This document shows positions 15,910 through 24,110 of a stretch of DNA of 64,000 bases, piece by piece. Each line of letters opens with the position of its first letter. Positions within the stretch are counted from its first letter, which is position 1. Below the pieces are notes generated by a model. The model did no database searches, was not told where the DNA came from, and saw only the letters and a program-made list of their open reading frames with translations. Source of the DNA: Lentzea californiensis (GTDB taxonomy: Bacteria > Actinomycetota > Actinomycetes > Mycobacteriales > Pseudonocardiaceae). The stretch is taken from the NCBI RefSeq assembly GCF_024648825.1, contig NZ_JANBBE010000001.1, positions 1,488,001 to 1,552,000 of the forward strand. Reading direction: 5' to 3'. A program made the position numbers and the translations under genes.

Positions 15910-17027
15910 AGCGTGCAGTCCGGTGGTCGGCATCCGTGCTGGTCACCGGCTTGCTGCTGTCCGCGTGCACCGGCTCGCCCGTCGTCGTCACCTCGGCACC
16001 CCCGGCGCCGGCGCCGACCTCCCAGGGCCCGCCCCCGCCGCGCTCGTTCGTGCTCACCGCAGGTGGCGACATCCTGATCCACCCGGCGCTGACCGACCAG
16101 GCCGTCGCCGACGGAGGCGCGGCCGGACGCGACTTCCTGCCGTTGTTCTCGGGCATCAAGGACACCCTGAAAGCCGATCTCTCGCTGTGCCACCTCGAGG
16201 TGCCGCTGGGCCCGAAGGAGGGCCCGTTCTTCGGCTACCCGGCCTTCCTGGCCCCGCCCGAGGTGGCGAAGGGCCTCGTCGACGTGGGCTACGACTCGTG
16301 CTCGACGGCCTCGAACCACACGCTGGACCGCGGCGTCTCCGCGATCACGACCACGCTGGACGCGATGGACGCCGTCGGCCTGAAGCACACCGGCTCGTTC
16401 CGCACGCAGGAGGAATCGGCGGCGCCGCTGATCCTGGACGCGAACGGCGTGAAGGTGGCGCAGCTGTCGTTCACCTACGGCTTCAACGGCATCCCGCTGC
16501 CCCAGCCGTGGCGCGCGAACCAGATCAACGCGACCAAGATCCTCGCCGACGCCCGTAAGGCGCGTGAGGCCGGTGCCGAGGTCGTCGTGCTGTCCGTGCA
16601 GTGGGGCAACGAGTACCAGCACGAGGCCACCGCCGACCAGAAGGCGCTGGCCCGGCAGCTGCTGGCCGATCCGGCCCTCGACCTGATCATCGGGACGCAC
16701 GTGCACGTGGTGCAGCCGTTCGAGAAGATCGGCAACAAGTGGGTCGCCTACGGTCTCGGCAACGAGGTCGCCCGGCACGCTGAGCCTCGTGGCGTGACCG
16801 AGGAGGGGACGATCGCCCGGTTCAAGTTCGAGCAGGGGGCCGCTGGGTGGTCTGTGGTCGAGGCTTCCTACACGCCGACCCTGGTGGAGCTGGGGCCGCC
16901 GATCCGGCTCGTGGACCTGACTCGGGTGCCGGCTTCCGCGCGGCGGACCGAGGCGATCAACCGGACCGAGGGCATCGTGTTCAGCCTGGGGGCTGACAAG
17001 CAGGGGCTGGCTCGGGGCAAGCCTTAG
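15906..17027 (+). CDS. CapA-family lipoprotein (metallophosphatase fold)
   Basis: About 373 residues. A lipobox LLLSAC precedes a Pro-rich linker and a CapA/PgsA-type domain with LTAGGDILIHPALTDQA, the CSTASNHTLDRG motif and LIIGTHVHVVQPFEKIG, as in poly-gamma-glutamate synthesis proteins. The first ordinary start (GTG 15936) gives a signal peptide with no charged n-region. Extending back to CTG 15906 adds LKRAVRWSAS, which supplies the charges and overlaps the coxG stop as CTGA. The upstream start is therefore preferred but unproven. The substrate is unknown and no other capsule gene is nearby. Confidence 0.85.
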   Translation: MKRAVRWSASVLVTGLLLSACTGSPVVVTSAPPAPAPTSQGPPPPRSFVLTAGGDILIHPALTDQAVADGGAAGRDFLPLFSGIKDTLKADLSLCHLEVPLGPKEGPFFGYPAFLAPPEVAKGLVDVGYDSCSTASNHTLDRGVSAITTTLDAMDAVGLKHTGSFRTQEESAAPLILDANGVKVAQLSFTYGFNGIPLPQPWRANQINATKILADARKAREAGAEVVVLSVQWGNEYQHEATADQKALARQLLADPALDLIIGTHVHVVQPFEKIGNKWVAYGLGNEVARHAEPRGVTEEGTIARFKFEQGAAGWSVVEASYTPTLVELGPPIRLVDLTRVPASARRTEAINRTEGIVFSLGADKQGLARGKP

Positions 17028-17089
17028 ATCGCTGGAAGGTGTGTACTTGTGAGCGGGATTGGAACGCGTCCATGTGCGACCGTGACTGA

Positions 17090-17644
17090 GTGCCCTCACC
17101 TGGTGTTCCGCTGACCGTCGCCCAGTTCGCCGCCCTGGCAGCAGCCGAATCCGGCTACACCGAACTCGTGGAAGGCCGCCCGGTCCTCTCTCCCGCCGGT
17201 CTGGCCGAGCACAACTTCGCCTGCGGGAATCTGATCTCGCAGCTGGCCGGCCAGCTGCCCGCGCACCTCCAGGTCACCTACGCCCCGGACGTGGACCTGG
17301 AGCTGGCCCCACCGGACGCCCCCGGTTTCGTCCGGCGCCCGGACCTGGTCGTGTTCCACCGCGGCGCCTCGGGCCAGGACCTCGTGCGGGCCCGCGAGGT
17401 GGTTCTCGCCGTCGAGGTGCTGTCGCCGCACTCGCACTACACGGACCGCCTCGCCAAGCGCCTCGACTACGCCGAAGCGGGCATCCCGTTCTACTGGCTG
17501 GTCGACCTGGCCGAGCCGGTCTCGCTGACCCCGTTGTGCCTGACTCCGGAGCGCTCCTTCGAGGAGGCGCCTCCCGCGACCACGACCTACGAGGCGCGTG
17601 ACCCGTTCCCGGTGAAGATCGAGCTGGATCAGCTCGTCGACTGA
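17090..17644 (+). CDS. Uma2-family putative endonuclease
   Basis: A 184-residue protein of the DUF820/Uma2 family, which has a PD-(D/E)xK nuclease-like fold. Candidate catalytic residues lie in RRPDLVVFHRG and VVLAVEVLSPHSHYTDRL with a Lys in LAKRLDYAEAG, and IPFYWLVDL closes the core. Uma2 proteins are common in actinobacteria and cyanobacteria and mostly lack assigned functions. The gene converges on menC and overlaps its 3' end by 16 bases. No clear ribosome site precedes GTG 17090. Confidence 0.8.
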   Translation: MPSPGVPLTVAQFAALAAAESGYTELVEGRPVLSPAGLAEHNFACGNLISQLAGQLPAHLQVTYAPDVDLELAPPDAPGFVRRPDLVVFHRGASGQDLVRAREVVLAVEVLSPHSHYTDRLAKRLDYAEAGIPFYWLVDLAEPVSLTPLCLTPERSFEEAPPATTTYEARDPFPVKIELDQLVD

Positions 17645-18567
17645 ACCCGCCGGAACCGCTCGACCCAGGCCTGGTCGCCCGTCTCGAACTCCGCGATCCG
17701 GTCCGGCTTCGGTGCCGTCGGCAGCACGGGCAGATAGCCGTCCACGGGCAGAAGCGAGGCGCTCGTGACGTCCCCGTCCAGCAACTGCAACGTCGCCAGC
17801 CCACACGCGTAGTCGAGGCTGGGCAGCGCGGCGGCGAGGGCCACCCCGGCCGCCATCCCGACCGACGTCTCCAGCGCCGACGACACCACGCACGGCAACC
17901 CGCACGCCTCGGCCACCTCCAGCGCCTTGCGCACACCGCCCAGCGGCGCCACCTTGATCACCGCGATGTCCGCGGCCCCGGAAACGGCCACCTTCAGCGG
18001 GTCGTCGGCCTTGCGGATCGACTCGTCCGCCGCGATAGGTACGCCCACCCTGCGCCGCACCGCCGCGAGCTCGTCCAGGGTGTGGCACGGCTGTTCCACG
18101 TACTGGAGCCCGCCCGCCGCCTTGTCCATGGCCCTGATGGCGGCGACGGCCGTGTCGACGTCCCACAGCATGTTCGCGTCGACCCGCACGAACCCCTGCG
18201 GCCCCAACGCGTCCCGCACGGCTTCGAGCCGCGCGCAGTCCTCCGCCAGCGTCGACTCGGCGACCTTCACCTTGGCCGTCGAGCAGCCCGACCTCGCCAC
18301 GATCTCGTGCGCCTTCTCAGGGCTGACCACGGGCACGGTGCAGTTGACGGGGACGCGGTCCCGCACCGGCGCCGGCCAGCCGTCGTTCGCGGCCTCCAGC
18401 GCGCAGGCGAGCCAGGCCGCGGCCTCGGCGTCGTCGTACTCCTCGAACGGGCAGAACTCGCCCCACCCGGCCGGTCCTTCGAACAGCAGGCCGGTGCGCT
18501 GGGTGATGCCGCGGAACCGGGCGCGCATCGGGATGGAGTAGGCGTGCACGGCCAGATTCAAGCGCAC
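17629..18567 (-). CDS. menC: o-Succinylbenzoate synthase-like enolase-superfamily enzyme
   Basis: A 312-residue enolase-superfamily protein. Catalytic features are the KxK motif (STAKVKVAES), Asp in VRVDANMLWD, Glu in YVEQPC, Asp/Glu in AADESIR, and Lys in VIKVAPLGG. These fit MenC, which dehydrates SHCHC to o-succinylbenzoate in menaquinone synthesis. GTG 18567 is chosen: it overlaps the upstream lipoprotein stop by 10 bases and has GGAG upstream. No other men genes are in the window, so N-acylamino-acid racemase or dipeptide epimerase activity cannot be excluded. Confidence 0.82.
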   Translation of the reverse strand: MRLNLAVHAYSIPMRARFRGITQRTGLLFEGPAGWGEFCPFEEYDDAEAAAWLACALEAANDGWPAPVRDRVPVNCTVPVVSPEKAHEIVARSGCSTAKVKVAESTLAEDCARLEAVRDALGPQGFVRVDANMLWDVDTAVAAIRAMDKAAGGLQYVEQPCHTLDELAAVRRRVGVPIAADESIRKADDPLKVAVSGAADIAVIKVAPLGGVRKALEVAEACGLPCVVSSALETSVGMAAGVALAAALPSLDYACGLATLQLLDGDVTSASLLPVDGYLPVLPTAPKPDRIAEFETGDQAWVERFRRVQSTS

Positions 18568-19010
18568 TTCTGCAGCTCCAGCGAACGCCCGCCCCCACGC
18601 AGGTTCACCGTGCCGACGGGTTGCACGGCGAGCAACGTGCACACGATCTGCTGCACAGCAGCACCGCTGAGCTGCGACACATCGCTCGAAAGGTTCACGT
18701 CCAGGCCGTTCGCGACCCGGTCCACGGTCGCGGGCGCGGCGTCGAACGGCACCTCGGTGGACAGGCTGCGGGCCTGCTCGGCGTTGGTGGGCCCCTGCGC
18801 GAGCAACGCCACGACGTCGAACCCGCTCAGGCTGCCCTCCGGCCGCCCGACGGGCACCACGCCGCCGTCGGAGGAGACCCAGAAGAGCGACGGCGAGGTG
18901 TTCTCGACGGCGCCGCTGGGCGCTTCGAGTCCCGGGATCGGGTCGGTGGGGCGGATGCCGCAGGCGGTGAGGACGGCGAGGACGAGCGCCGCGAGCCCGA
19001 GCTCACGCAG
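18558..19010 (-). CDS. Small secreted lipoprotein, start codon uncertain
   Basis: About 150 residues. A hydrophobic stretch LGLAALVLAVLTACG with a lipobox Cys is followed by a domain containing VSSDGGVVPVGRPEG and QLSGAAVQQIVCTLLAVQPV. This resembles the GerMN-like lipoproteins found beside actinobacterial two-component systems. No ATG, GTG or TTG lies in frame just before the signal sequence. The nearest options are CTG 19010 or a remote GTG at 19208 that would bury the signal 60-odd residues in. A 23-base repeat at 18989-19011 and 19229-19251 brackets this region, so the true 5' end may have been disturbed by a duplication or insertion. It overlaps menC by 10 bases. Confidence 0.6.
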   Translation of the reverse strand: MRELGLAALVLAVLTACGIRPTDPIPGLEAPSGAVENTSPSLFWVSSDGGVVPVGRPEGSLSGFDVVALLAQGPTNAEQARSLSTEVPFDAAPATVDRVANGLDVNLSSDVSQLSGAAVQQIVCTLLAVQPVGTVNLRGGGRSLELQKCA

Positions 19011-19011
19011 G
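18989..19011. repeat. 23-base direct repeat, copy 1 (with copy 2 at 19229-19251)
   Basis: CCGCGAGCCCGAGCTCACGC followed by AGG here, and the same with one mismatch (A for G) at 19229-19251, exactly 240 bases apart. Each copy can fold as a small hairpin (CGTGAGC-TCGG-GCTCGCG on the minus strand). Copy 1 encodes the start of the lipoprotein signal sequence. Confidence 0.65.
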
Positions 19012-19312
19012 TGCGTTCGCTCTGGCGCCTTCCGCTGCCCGTTACCCCGGCGGCGTGGTCGGTTCGCTGTTGCGGACGCACCTTCGTGAGGCTGGGTGGA
19101 TTCGTGCGCACAGCTGACTCCGGTCCTGGAGAGGTGGACTCCGTTGCGGTGGGTGCTTGCTTTGCAGGCGGCGCAGACGGCATCCAGGTCTCCGGCAGGC
19201 GCGCCCACACCAGCGTCTGCCCGCGGCACCGCGAGCCCAAGCTCACGCAGGGGTCCCCTCCCGGGGGTCCCCCTGTTTCCATTCTCCCAGGCGGCACCGA
19301 CAGTTCCCGGCC
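19011..19312. other. Gap between kinase stop and lipoprotein, with repeat and palindrome
   Basis: This 302-base stretch lies between two genes that would normally be adjacent. On the minus strand it holds, in order, a G/C palindrome at 19249-19274, repeat copy 2 (19229-19251), then about 215 bases with no family-like reading frame, then repeat copy 1. It looks like inserted or duplicated DNA. Confidence 0.45.
19249..19274 (-). terminator. Strong G/C palindrome downstream of the histidine kinase
   Basis: CAGGGG ... CCCCTG with nested GGGGTCCCC and GGGGGTCCCC arms forms stable alternative hairpins 39-64 bases past the kinase stop. No T-run follows, so it may be a processing signal or a dispersed palindromic repeat rather than a classical terminator. 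Confidence 0.4.
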
Positions 19313-20689
19313 TCAAGACCCACCGTCCAGCGGCAGCCGCAGCGTGAACAAAGCACCGCCACCCGCCCGGTTGGCCGCCTCCAGCGTGCCCCCGTGCAGC
19401 CGCGCGTTCTCCCACGCGATCGCCAGCCCGAGCCCCGAGCCCTCCGACCGCCCCCGCGACGAGTCGGCCTTGTAGAACCGCGCGAACACGTGCGGCAGGA
19501 CCTCGTCGGGCAGGCCCGGCCCGGAGTCCGCCACCTCGATCACCAGCACGGGTCCCGCCACCGACAGCTCGAGCGACACCGGTGGCGAGCCGTGCCGCAG
19601 TGCGTTGCCGACCAGGTTCGCCACGATCACGTCCAGCCGGCGCGGGTCCAGGCGTGCGCGCACGCCGTCCGGCAGTGACGCGGACACCTCCGAGAAGCCG
19701 CGCATCCGCAGGCAGGTCCGCACCACCTCGGCCACGTCGACGTCGTCGAGCGCGAGAGCCGCCGTTCCCGAGTCGAACCTGGTGACCTCGATCAGGTCGT
19801 TCACCAGCCGCGTCAGGTTCTGCGTCTCGCGGTTCACCAGCCGTGCCGCCTGGCCCGCCACGCCCGGCAGGGAGGCGGTCTCGGCGTCCAGCACGTCGGT
19901 CACGGCCGTCATCGCGGCCAGCGGGGTCCGCAGTTCGTGCGACACGTCCGCCACGAACCGACGCGCGTCGGCCTCCATCCGGCGCAGCTCGCCCACGTGG
20001 TGTTCCAGTGACGAAGCCGTGCTGTTGAACGTCGACGCGACGGAGGCCAGTTCGTCCCGCCCGCGCACCGGCACCCTCGCGGAGAGCTCGCCCTGCCCTA
20101 GTTTCCAGGCGGCCAGCTGCAGTTCCCGCACGGGGCGCAGCACGCCGCGGGCCGCCAGGAAACCCAGTCCCAGGGCCAGGAGCAGGACGGCGCCGCCGAT
20201 CAGCCACGCGTTGCGCGCCAGTTCGTCGACGAACGCGATCTCCGACGTGAACGGCCGCAGCACGTACACCTCGATGCCCGACGGGGCGCCGGACGCCACC
20301 CGCAGCTGCATGCCCACGACGAGCCAGACACTGTCCGCGTACGACACGCGCTGCCAGCCGACGCGTCCGGACGAGACGAGCGAGCGCAGCTCCGCCGTGA
20401 TCACCGCGGGGTTCATGCCTCCCGCGGAAGTCCCGTTGCCGTAGGCCAAAGCCTGGCCCTCACGGCCGGAAACCCTTGCGGCGACCCGTTCCAGGACGGC
20501 GGCGTCCACTGCTCGGGCGGGCAGCGGGTAGAGCTGTTCGACGCGGTTCGTGGTCTCGATGACGGCGTTGTCCTGTGCTCGCTGCACGATCGCGTCGCGT
20601 GCCCGCACGTAACCTGCACCGGCGACGGCCGCGGCGGTCACGATGGTCAGGAACGTGAAGGCGAGCAGCAACCGCAGGCGGAGCGTCAC
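19313..20689 (-). CDS. Two-component sensor histidine kinase
   Basis: A 458-residue membrane kinase. GTG 20689 overlaps the response-regulator stop (GTGA). Two hydrophobic segments (LLLAFTFLTIVTAAAVAGAG and AWLIGGAVLLLALGLGFLAA) flank an extracellular domain of about 130 residues. Then come HAMP (RPVRELQLAAWKLGQGE), the phosphoacceptor box VSHELRTPLAAM, and the ATPase N, G1, F and G2 boxes (NLVGNALRHGS, VADSGPGLP, VFARFYKADS, GSGLGLAIA). It should autophosphorylate on His and pass phosphate to the coupled OmpR-type regulator. The layout resembles CseC/AfsQ2-type envelope sensors. Confidence 0.93.
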   Translation of the reverse strand: MTLRLRLLLAFTFLTIVTAAAVAGAGYVRARDAIVQRAQDNAVIETTNRVEQLYPLPARAVDAAVLERVAARVSGREGQALAYGNGTSAGGMNPAVITAELRSLVSSGRVGWQRVSYADSVWLVVGMQLRVASGAPSGIEVYVLRPFTSEIAFVDELARNAWLIGGAVLLLALGLGFLAARGVLRPVRELQLAAWKLGQGELSARVPVRGRDELASVASTFNSTASSLEHHVGELRRMEADARRFVADVSHELRTPLAAMTAVTDVLDAETASLPGVAGQAARLVNRETQNLTRLVNDLIEVTRFDSGTAALALDDVDVAEVVRTCLRMRGFSEVSASLPDGVRARLDPRRLDVIVANLVGNALRHGSPPVSLELSVAGPVLVIEVADSGPGLPDEVLPHVFARFYKADSSRGRSEGSGLGLAIAWENARLHGGTLEAANRAGGGALFTLRLPLDGGS

Positions 20690-21366
20690 AGCGGCCCGAA
20701 GCGGTAGCCGAAGCCCCGCACCGTCTGGACGTACACGGGCGCTGCCGGATCGTCCTCGATCTTCGACCGCAGCCGTTGCACGCACGCGTCGACCAGCCGC
20801 GAGTCGCCGAGGTAGCCCTGATCCCACACGGAACCCAGCAGTTGCTGCCGTGACAGCACGCGGCCCGGCGACGAGGAGAGTTCCAGCAGCAGCCGCAGTT
20901 CCGTCGGCGCCAGCGACACCGGCTTGCCGAACCGCGTCACGACGAGGCCCTCGCGGTCGATCGTCAGGTCGCCGTGGCGTTCGGCCACGACCTCGGTGAC
21001 GGAGGCGGACGAACGGCGCAGCACGGCGCGGATGCGGGCCTCCAGCACACGGGCCTGGGCCGGCTTGGCCACGTAGTCGTCGGCACCGGCCTCCAGACCC
21101 GCGACCACGTCGATGTCATCGTTGCGCGCGGTCAGCATGATGATCGGGAGGTCGCCGGAGGCACGGATGCGGCGGCACACCTCGAACCCGTCCACGCCCG
21201 GCAGCATCAGGTCCAGCACGACGACGTCAGGCGTGACGCTGCCCAGTAGTTCGAGGCCTTCCTCGCCCGTGCGCACCGCGTCCACGGTGTGTCCCTGGTA
21301 GGTCAGGGCGAGCGACAGTCCCTCGCGGACCGCCTCGTCGTCCTCGATCAGCAGTACGCGCGGCAT
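20686..21366 (-). CDS. OmpR-family response regulator
   Basis: A 226-residue regulator with a receiver domain (VLLIEDDEAVREGLSLAL, phosphoacceptor Asp52 in VVVLDLMLPGVDGF, Thr in IIMLTARNDD) and a C-terminal winged helix (APTELRLLLELSSSPGRVLS then VYVQTVRGFGYRFGPL). One oddity is YVAKPAQARVLEARIRAVL, where Pro-Ala replaces the usual Lys-Pro-Phe. It is the first gene of the pair and is divergent from the secreted protease at 21496, which could be a target. Confidence 0.93.
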   Translation of the reverse strand: MPRVLLIEDDEAVREGLSLALTYQGHTVDAVRTGEEGLELLGSVTPDVVVLDLMLPGVDGFEVCRRIRASGDLPIIMLTARNDDIDVVAGLEAGADDYVAKPAQARVLEARIRAVLRRSSASVTEVVAERHGDLTIDREGLVVTRFGKPVSLAPTELRLLLELSSSPGRVLSRQQLLGSVWDQGYLGDSRLVDACVQRLRSKIEDDPAAPVYVQTVRGFGYRFGPL

Positions 21367-21495
21367 GCCCTCCAGCCTTCCCGACGGGTCTCATGGGGAC
21401 GTTCGTGCGACGTCATCGTTGCGTAACGACCGTCCGTGCGCAGTTGTTGCAGAGCCATCACGCCGCGCGGACACAGGTTCGACAGCCTCTGCGAC

Positions 21496-23052
21496 ATGCG
21501 AAAAGTGCTACTGGCGATGAGCTTCGCGGCCATCGCGGTGATCACTACCGCCACCCCGGCGCTGGCCATCAGAGGCGGCGTCGAAGCCCAGGCGCCCTAC
21601 CCGTTCGCCGGCTCGCTGCAACGCCCCGACTCGCCGCGCGCGGACGGCCACACCTGCGGCGTCACGCTGGTCGCGCCGGGCTGGGCCGTCACCGCGGGCC
21701 ACTGCACCCGCAACAACCCCAGTCTCGCCCAGGTCGGCAGGCCGAAGAACTGGTCGGTGCGGCTCGGCACGCTCGACGCGGGCAGCGGCGGCGAGGTGGT
21801 CGAGGTCGAACGGTTCATCACCTACTCGCCCAACCCCGTCCACGACGGCGACATCGGCCTGCTGAAGCTGAGGAGGAACGCGCGGACCAAGCCCGTCACG
21901 CTGCCGTCGGCCCGGCCCGCCGAAGGCACGACGGCGCGGATCCTCGGGTGGGGCATGACGTGCGACCGCCGCGCGCCCGAGTGCTACCCGCAGAAGCTGC
22001 GCGAGGCGGACACCGTGATCCAGCCGGCAGGGGCCTGCGACGGCATCTTCGCTGATCGTGAGCTGTGCATCGGCGCGCTGGACGGCAGCGTCGCCGCCAC
22101 GAACATGGACTCCGGTGGCCCCGCACTCGTCCGCGACGGCGACCGCTGGGTGATCGCCGGCCTCGTGAGCGGCTCCGGCGGTGACGACCGGCCGGTCATG
22201 TACACCGACGTCCACCACTTCAAGGGCTGGATCGACGACGTCGTCACGGGGAAGGTCAACCCGCCGGACACCCCCGTCCCGAACCTCGAGGGCGCCGCGT
22301 CACTGGCAGGGGTCTGCTCGGCGTCTGTGGTCAGGACCGATCACAGCAAGCCCGGCGACCAGGCGCTCCTGCTCACCAACGGCCACTGCGTCCCGGAACG
22401 CCCTGCCCCCGGCGAGACCCTGAGGGACGTCGCGATCAAGCTCCCGGTGACCATCGGCGGCCGCCAGGGCTACCCGCAGGCCAAAGGCGAGACGAGACGT
22501 CTCGTCTCGGCGACCATGACCAGCACCGACACCGCGCTCTTCGAGCTCGACCAGACGTACGCGCAGCTCAAGGCCAAGGGCGTGAAGATCTTCAAGCTCT
22601 CGGACCGGTCGGCCAGGCCAGGACAGCGCGTCGACATCATCTCGGCGGGCAACGGCAAGCGCTTCAGCTGCACCATCGAGACCGTCGTCCCGCATCTGCG
22701 CGAAGAGGGCTACACGCAGGACAACTCCTACCGCTACGACCCGAAGTGCACGCCGTCTCACGGTGGTTCGGGCTCACCGATCGTGCTCAGCGACGGCGTC
22801 ACCGTCGTCGGCGTGCACAGCACCGGCAACGACAGCGGCGAGCAGTGCACGGCGAACAACCCCTGCGAGGTCGCGGCGGACGGCTCGGTGACCGTGCGCC
22901 AAGGCGCCCGCTACGGCCAGCAGGTCAAGCACCTAGCCGGACGGCCGGTCGAGCACTCCGACGACCGCTACCGCCCGGACATGGTCAGCTTCTCGATCGA
23001 GAACTCCCAGCAGGCGCACCCGGCGCTGCTGCGGGACTGGAGGGCCTCGTGA
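21496..23052 (+). CDS. Secreted protein with two tandem trypsin-like serine protease domains
   Basis: A 518-residue protein starting at ATG 21496 with a signal peptide ending ATPALA. Domain 1 (about 25-255) has a full triad: His69 in VTAGHC, Asp119 in HDGDIGLL and Ser206 in NMDSGGP. Domain 2 (about 270-510) also has one: His297 in TNGHC, Asp345 in TSTDTALFE and Ser425 in HGGSGSP. The two domains differ in sequence, so this is a fusion rather than a recent duplication; the second resembles glutamyl-endopeptidase/V8-like proteins. Both should be active outside the cell. The following HAD gene overlaps its stop by 4 bases. Confidence 0.9.
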   Translation: MRKVLLAMSFAAIAVITTATPALAIRGGVEAQAPYPFAGSLQRPDSPRADGHTCGVTLVAPGWAVTAGHCTRNNPSLAQVGRPKNWSVRLGTLDAGSGGEVVEVERFITYSPNPVHDGDIGLLKLRRNARTKPVTLPSARPAEGTTARILGWGMTCDRRAPECYPQKLREADTVIQPAGACDGIFADRELCIGALDGSVAATNMDSGGPALVRDGDRWVIAGLVSGSGGDDRPVMYTDVHHFKGWIDDVVTGKVNPPDTPVPNLEGAASLAGVCSASVVRTDHSKPGDQALLLTNGHCVPERPAPGETLRDVAIKLPVTIGGRQGYPQAKGETRRLVSATMTSTDTALFELDQTYAQLKAKGVKIFKLSDRSARPGQRVDIISAGNGKRFSCTIETVVPHLREEGYTQDNSYRYDPKCTPSHGGSGSPIVLSDGVTVVGVHSTGNDSGEQCTANNPCEVAADGSVTVRQGARYGQQVKHLAGRPVEHSDDRYRPDMVSFSIENSQQAHPALLRDWRAS

Positions 23053-23708
23053 ACCGGATCGACCTCGTGGTGCTGGACATCGCCGGCACGACCGTGGAAG
23101 AACACGGGTTGGTCTACGAAGCGCTGGCGGACACCGTGGTCGCGGCCGGCGGATCAGCGCTGGACGTCGGCAGGTGGATGGGCGCGGACAAGTACGAGGC
23201 GATCTCGGCGATGCTCGGGAAGTCCGAAGTGGACGCCGAGTTCAAGGACTTCCACGAGCGGCTCGCGCAGTACTACGCCGAGACGCCGCCGACGCCGATC
23301 CCCGGTGTGCCGGAAGCGTTGGCGCGTCTGCGCAGCAACGACGTCAAGGTCGCGCTCACCACGGGCTTCGACAGGCCGGTCGTGGACGGGCTGCTCGACG
23401 TCCTGGGCTGGCATGAGGGCGTGCTGAACGCGGTGGTGTGCGTGGACGACGTGACAGCCGGCCGTCCGGCGCCTTACATGATCTTCAGGGCGATGGAGCT
23501 GACCGGCGTCAGGGACGTCCGGCGCGTGCTGACCGCCGGCGACACCACGAGAGACCTGCAGGCGGGCACGAACGCGGGTGCGGCGTTCGTCGTCGGCGTG
23601 CTCAGCGGCAGCCAGACGGCGGAGGAACTCGGCGCCGTCCAGCACACGCACCTGCTGAAGTCGGTCGTCGAGATCCCCGCGCTAATCCAAAGCGGCGGTG
23701 TGGCGTAG
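23049..23708 (+). CDS. Phosphonatase-like HAD hydrolase
   Basis: A 219-residue HAD protein from GTG 23049 (GTGA overlap with the protease stop). The nucleophile motif is VVLDIAGTTVEEHG; the Ala two residues after Asp is the mark of phosphonoacetaldehyde hydrolase relatives. A Lys in RWMGADKYEAISAML sits where the Schiff-base Lys of PhnX lies. Motif II is LTTGFDRPVVDG and motif IV is LTAGDTTRDLQAG. It may cleave a carbon-phosphorus bond or act as a general phosphatase. No phosphonate uptake or transaminase gene is nearby, so its substrate is unknown. Confidence 0.83.
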   Translation: MNRIDLVVLDIAGTTVEEHGLVYEALADTVVAAGGSALDVGRWMGADKYEAISAMLGKSEVDAEFKDFHERLAQYYAETPPTPIPGVPEALARLRSNDVKVALTTGFDRPVVDGLLDVLGWHEGVLNAVVCVDDVTAGRPAPYMIFRAMELTGVRDVRRVLTAGDTTRDLQAGTNAGAAFVVGVLSGSQTAEELGAVQHTHLLKSVVEIPALIQSGGVA

Positions 23709-24110
23709 CTGCTCCGGAGCCGGGTCCGCGACCAGGACCCGCAACGCGTCCGCGAACTGGTCGAAGCGCCGGTCGAACTCGGCCAGCTCGCGCGACGGCT
23801 CCGCGACCAGCGCCGCCCTGCCCGGTCTGGGCACGGCGGACGTCAGCGCGTCGCGGAGGGGCTGGGCCCGGCGCAACGCCACGAGCAGCGTCCACAGCCG
23901 TTGCTCGACCAAGGCGACCTGCACCGGGTCGCCCGTCACGCGCTGGAAGTCCGAACGCACGGCGGTGGCGCGGCGGCGTTGCGCGGGGCAGGTGAAGTCG
24001 GCGGACCGGACGACCTGGGCGTCCGGTGCCTTCCTGGCGAGGGCTTCCTCCGACCGGAACCGCCGCACTGGCGGGGCCCCGGCCGGGTTCCACATCCACC
24101 AGGCCGTCAT
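23682..24110 (-). CDS. Small uncharacterised protein coupled to XPB helicase
   Basis: A 142-residue protein with no domain that I recognise. The N-terminus MTAWWMWNPAGAPPVRRFRS is Trp-rich and basic; the rest is helical with many Arg and Leu and two Cys-poor amphipathic helices (VEQRLWTLLVALRRAQPLRD, RELAEFDRRFDQFADALRVL). ATG 24110 overlaps the XPB helicase TGA (ATGA), so the two are co-translated and the product is probably a helicase partner. Its 3' end overlaps the convergent HAD gene by 27 bases. Confidence 0.7.
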   Translation of the reverse strand: MTAWWMWNPAGAPPVRRFRSEEALARKAPDAQVVRSADFTCPAQRRRATAVRSDFQRVTGDPVQVALVEQRLWTLLVALRRAQPLRDALTSAVPRPGRAALVAEPSRELAEFDRRFDQFADALRVLVADPAPEQLRHTAALD

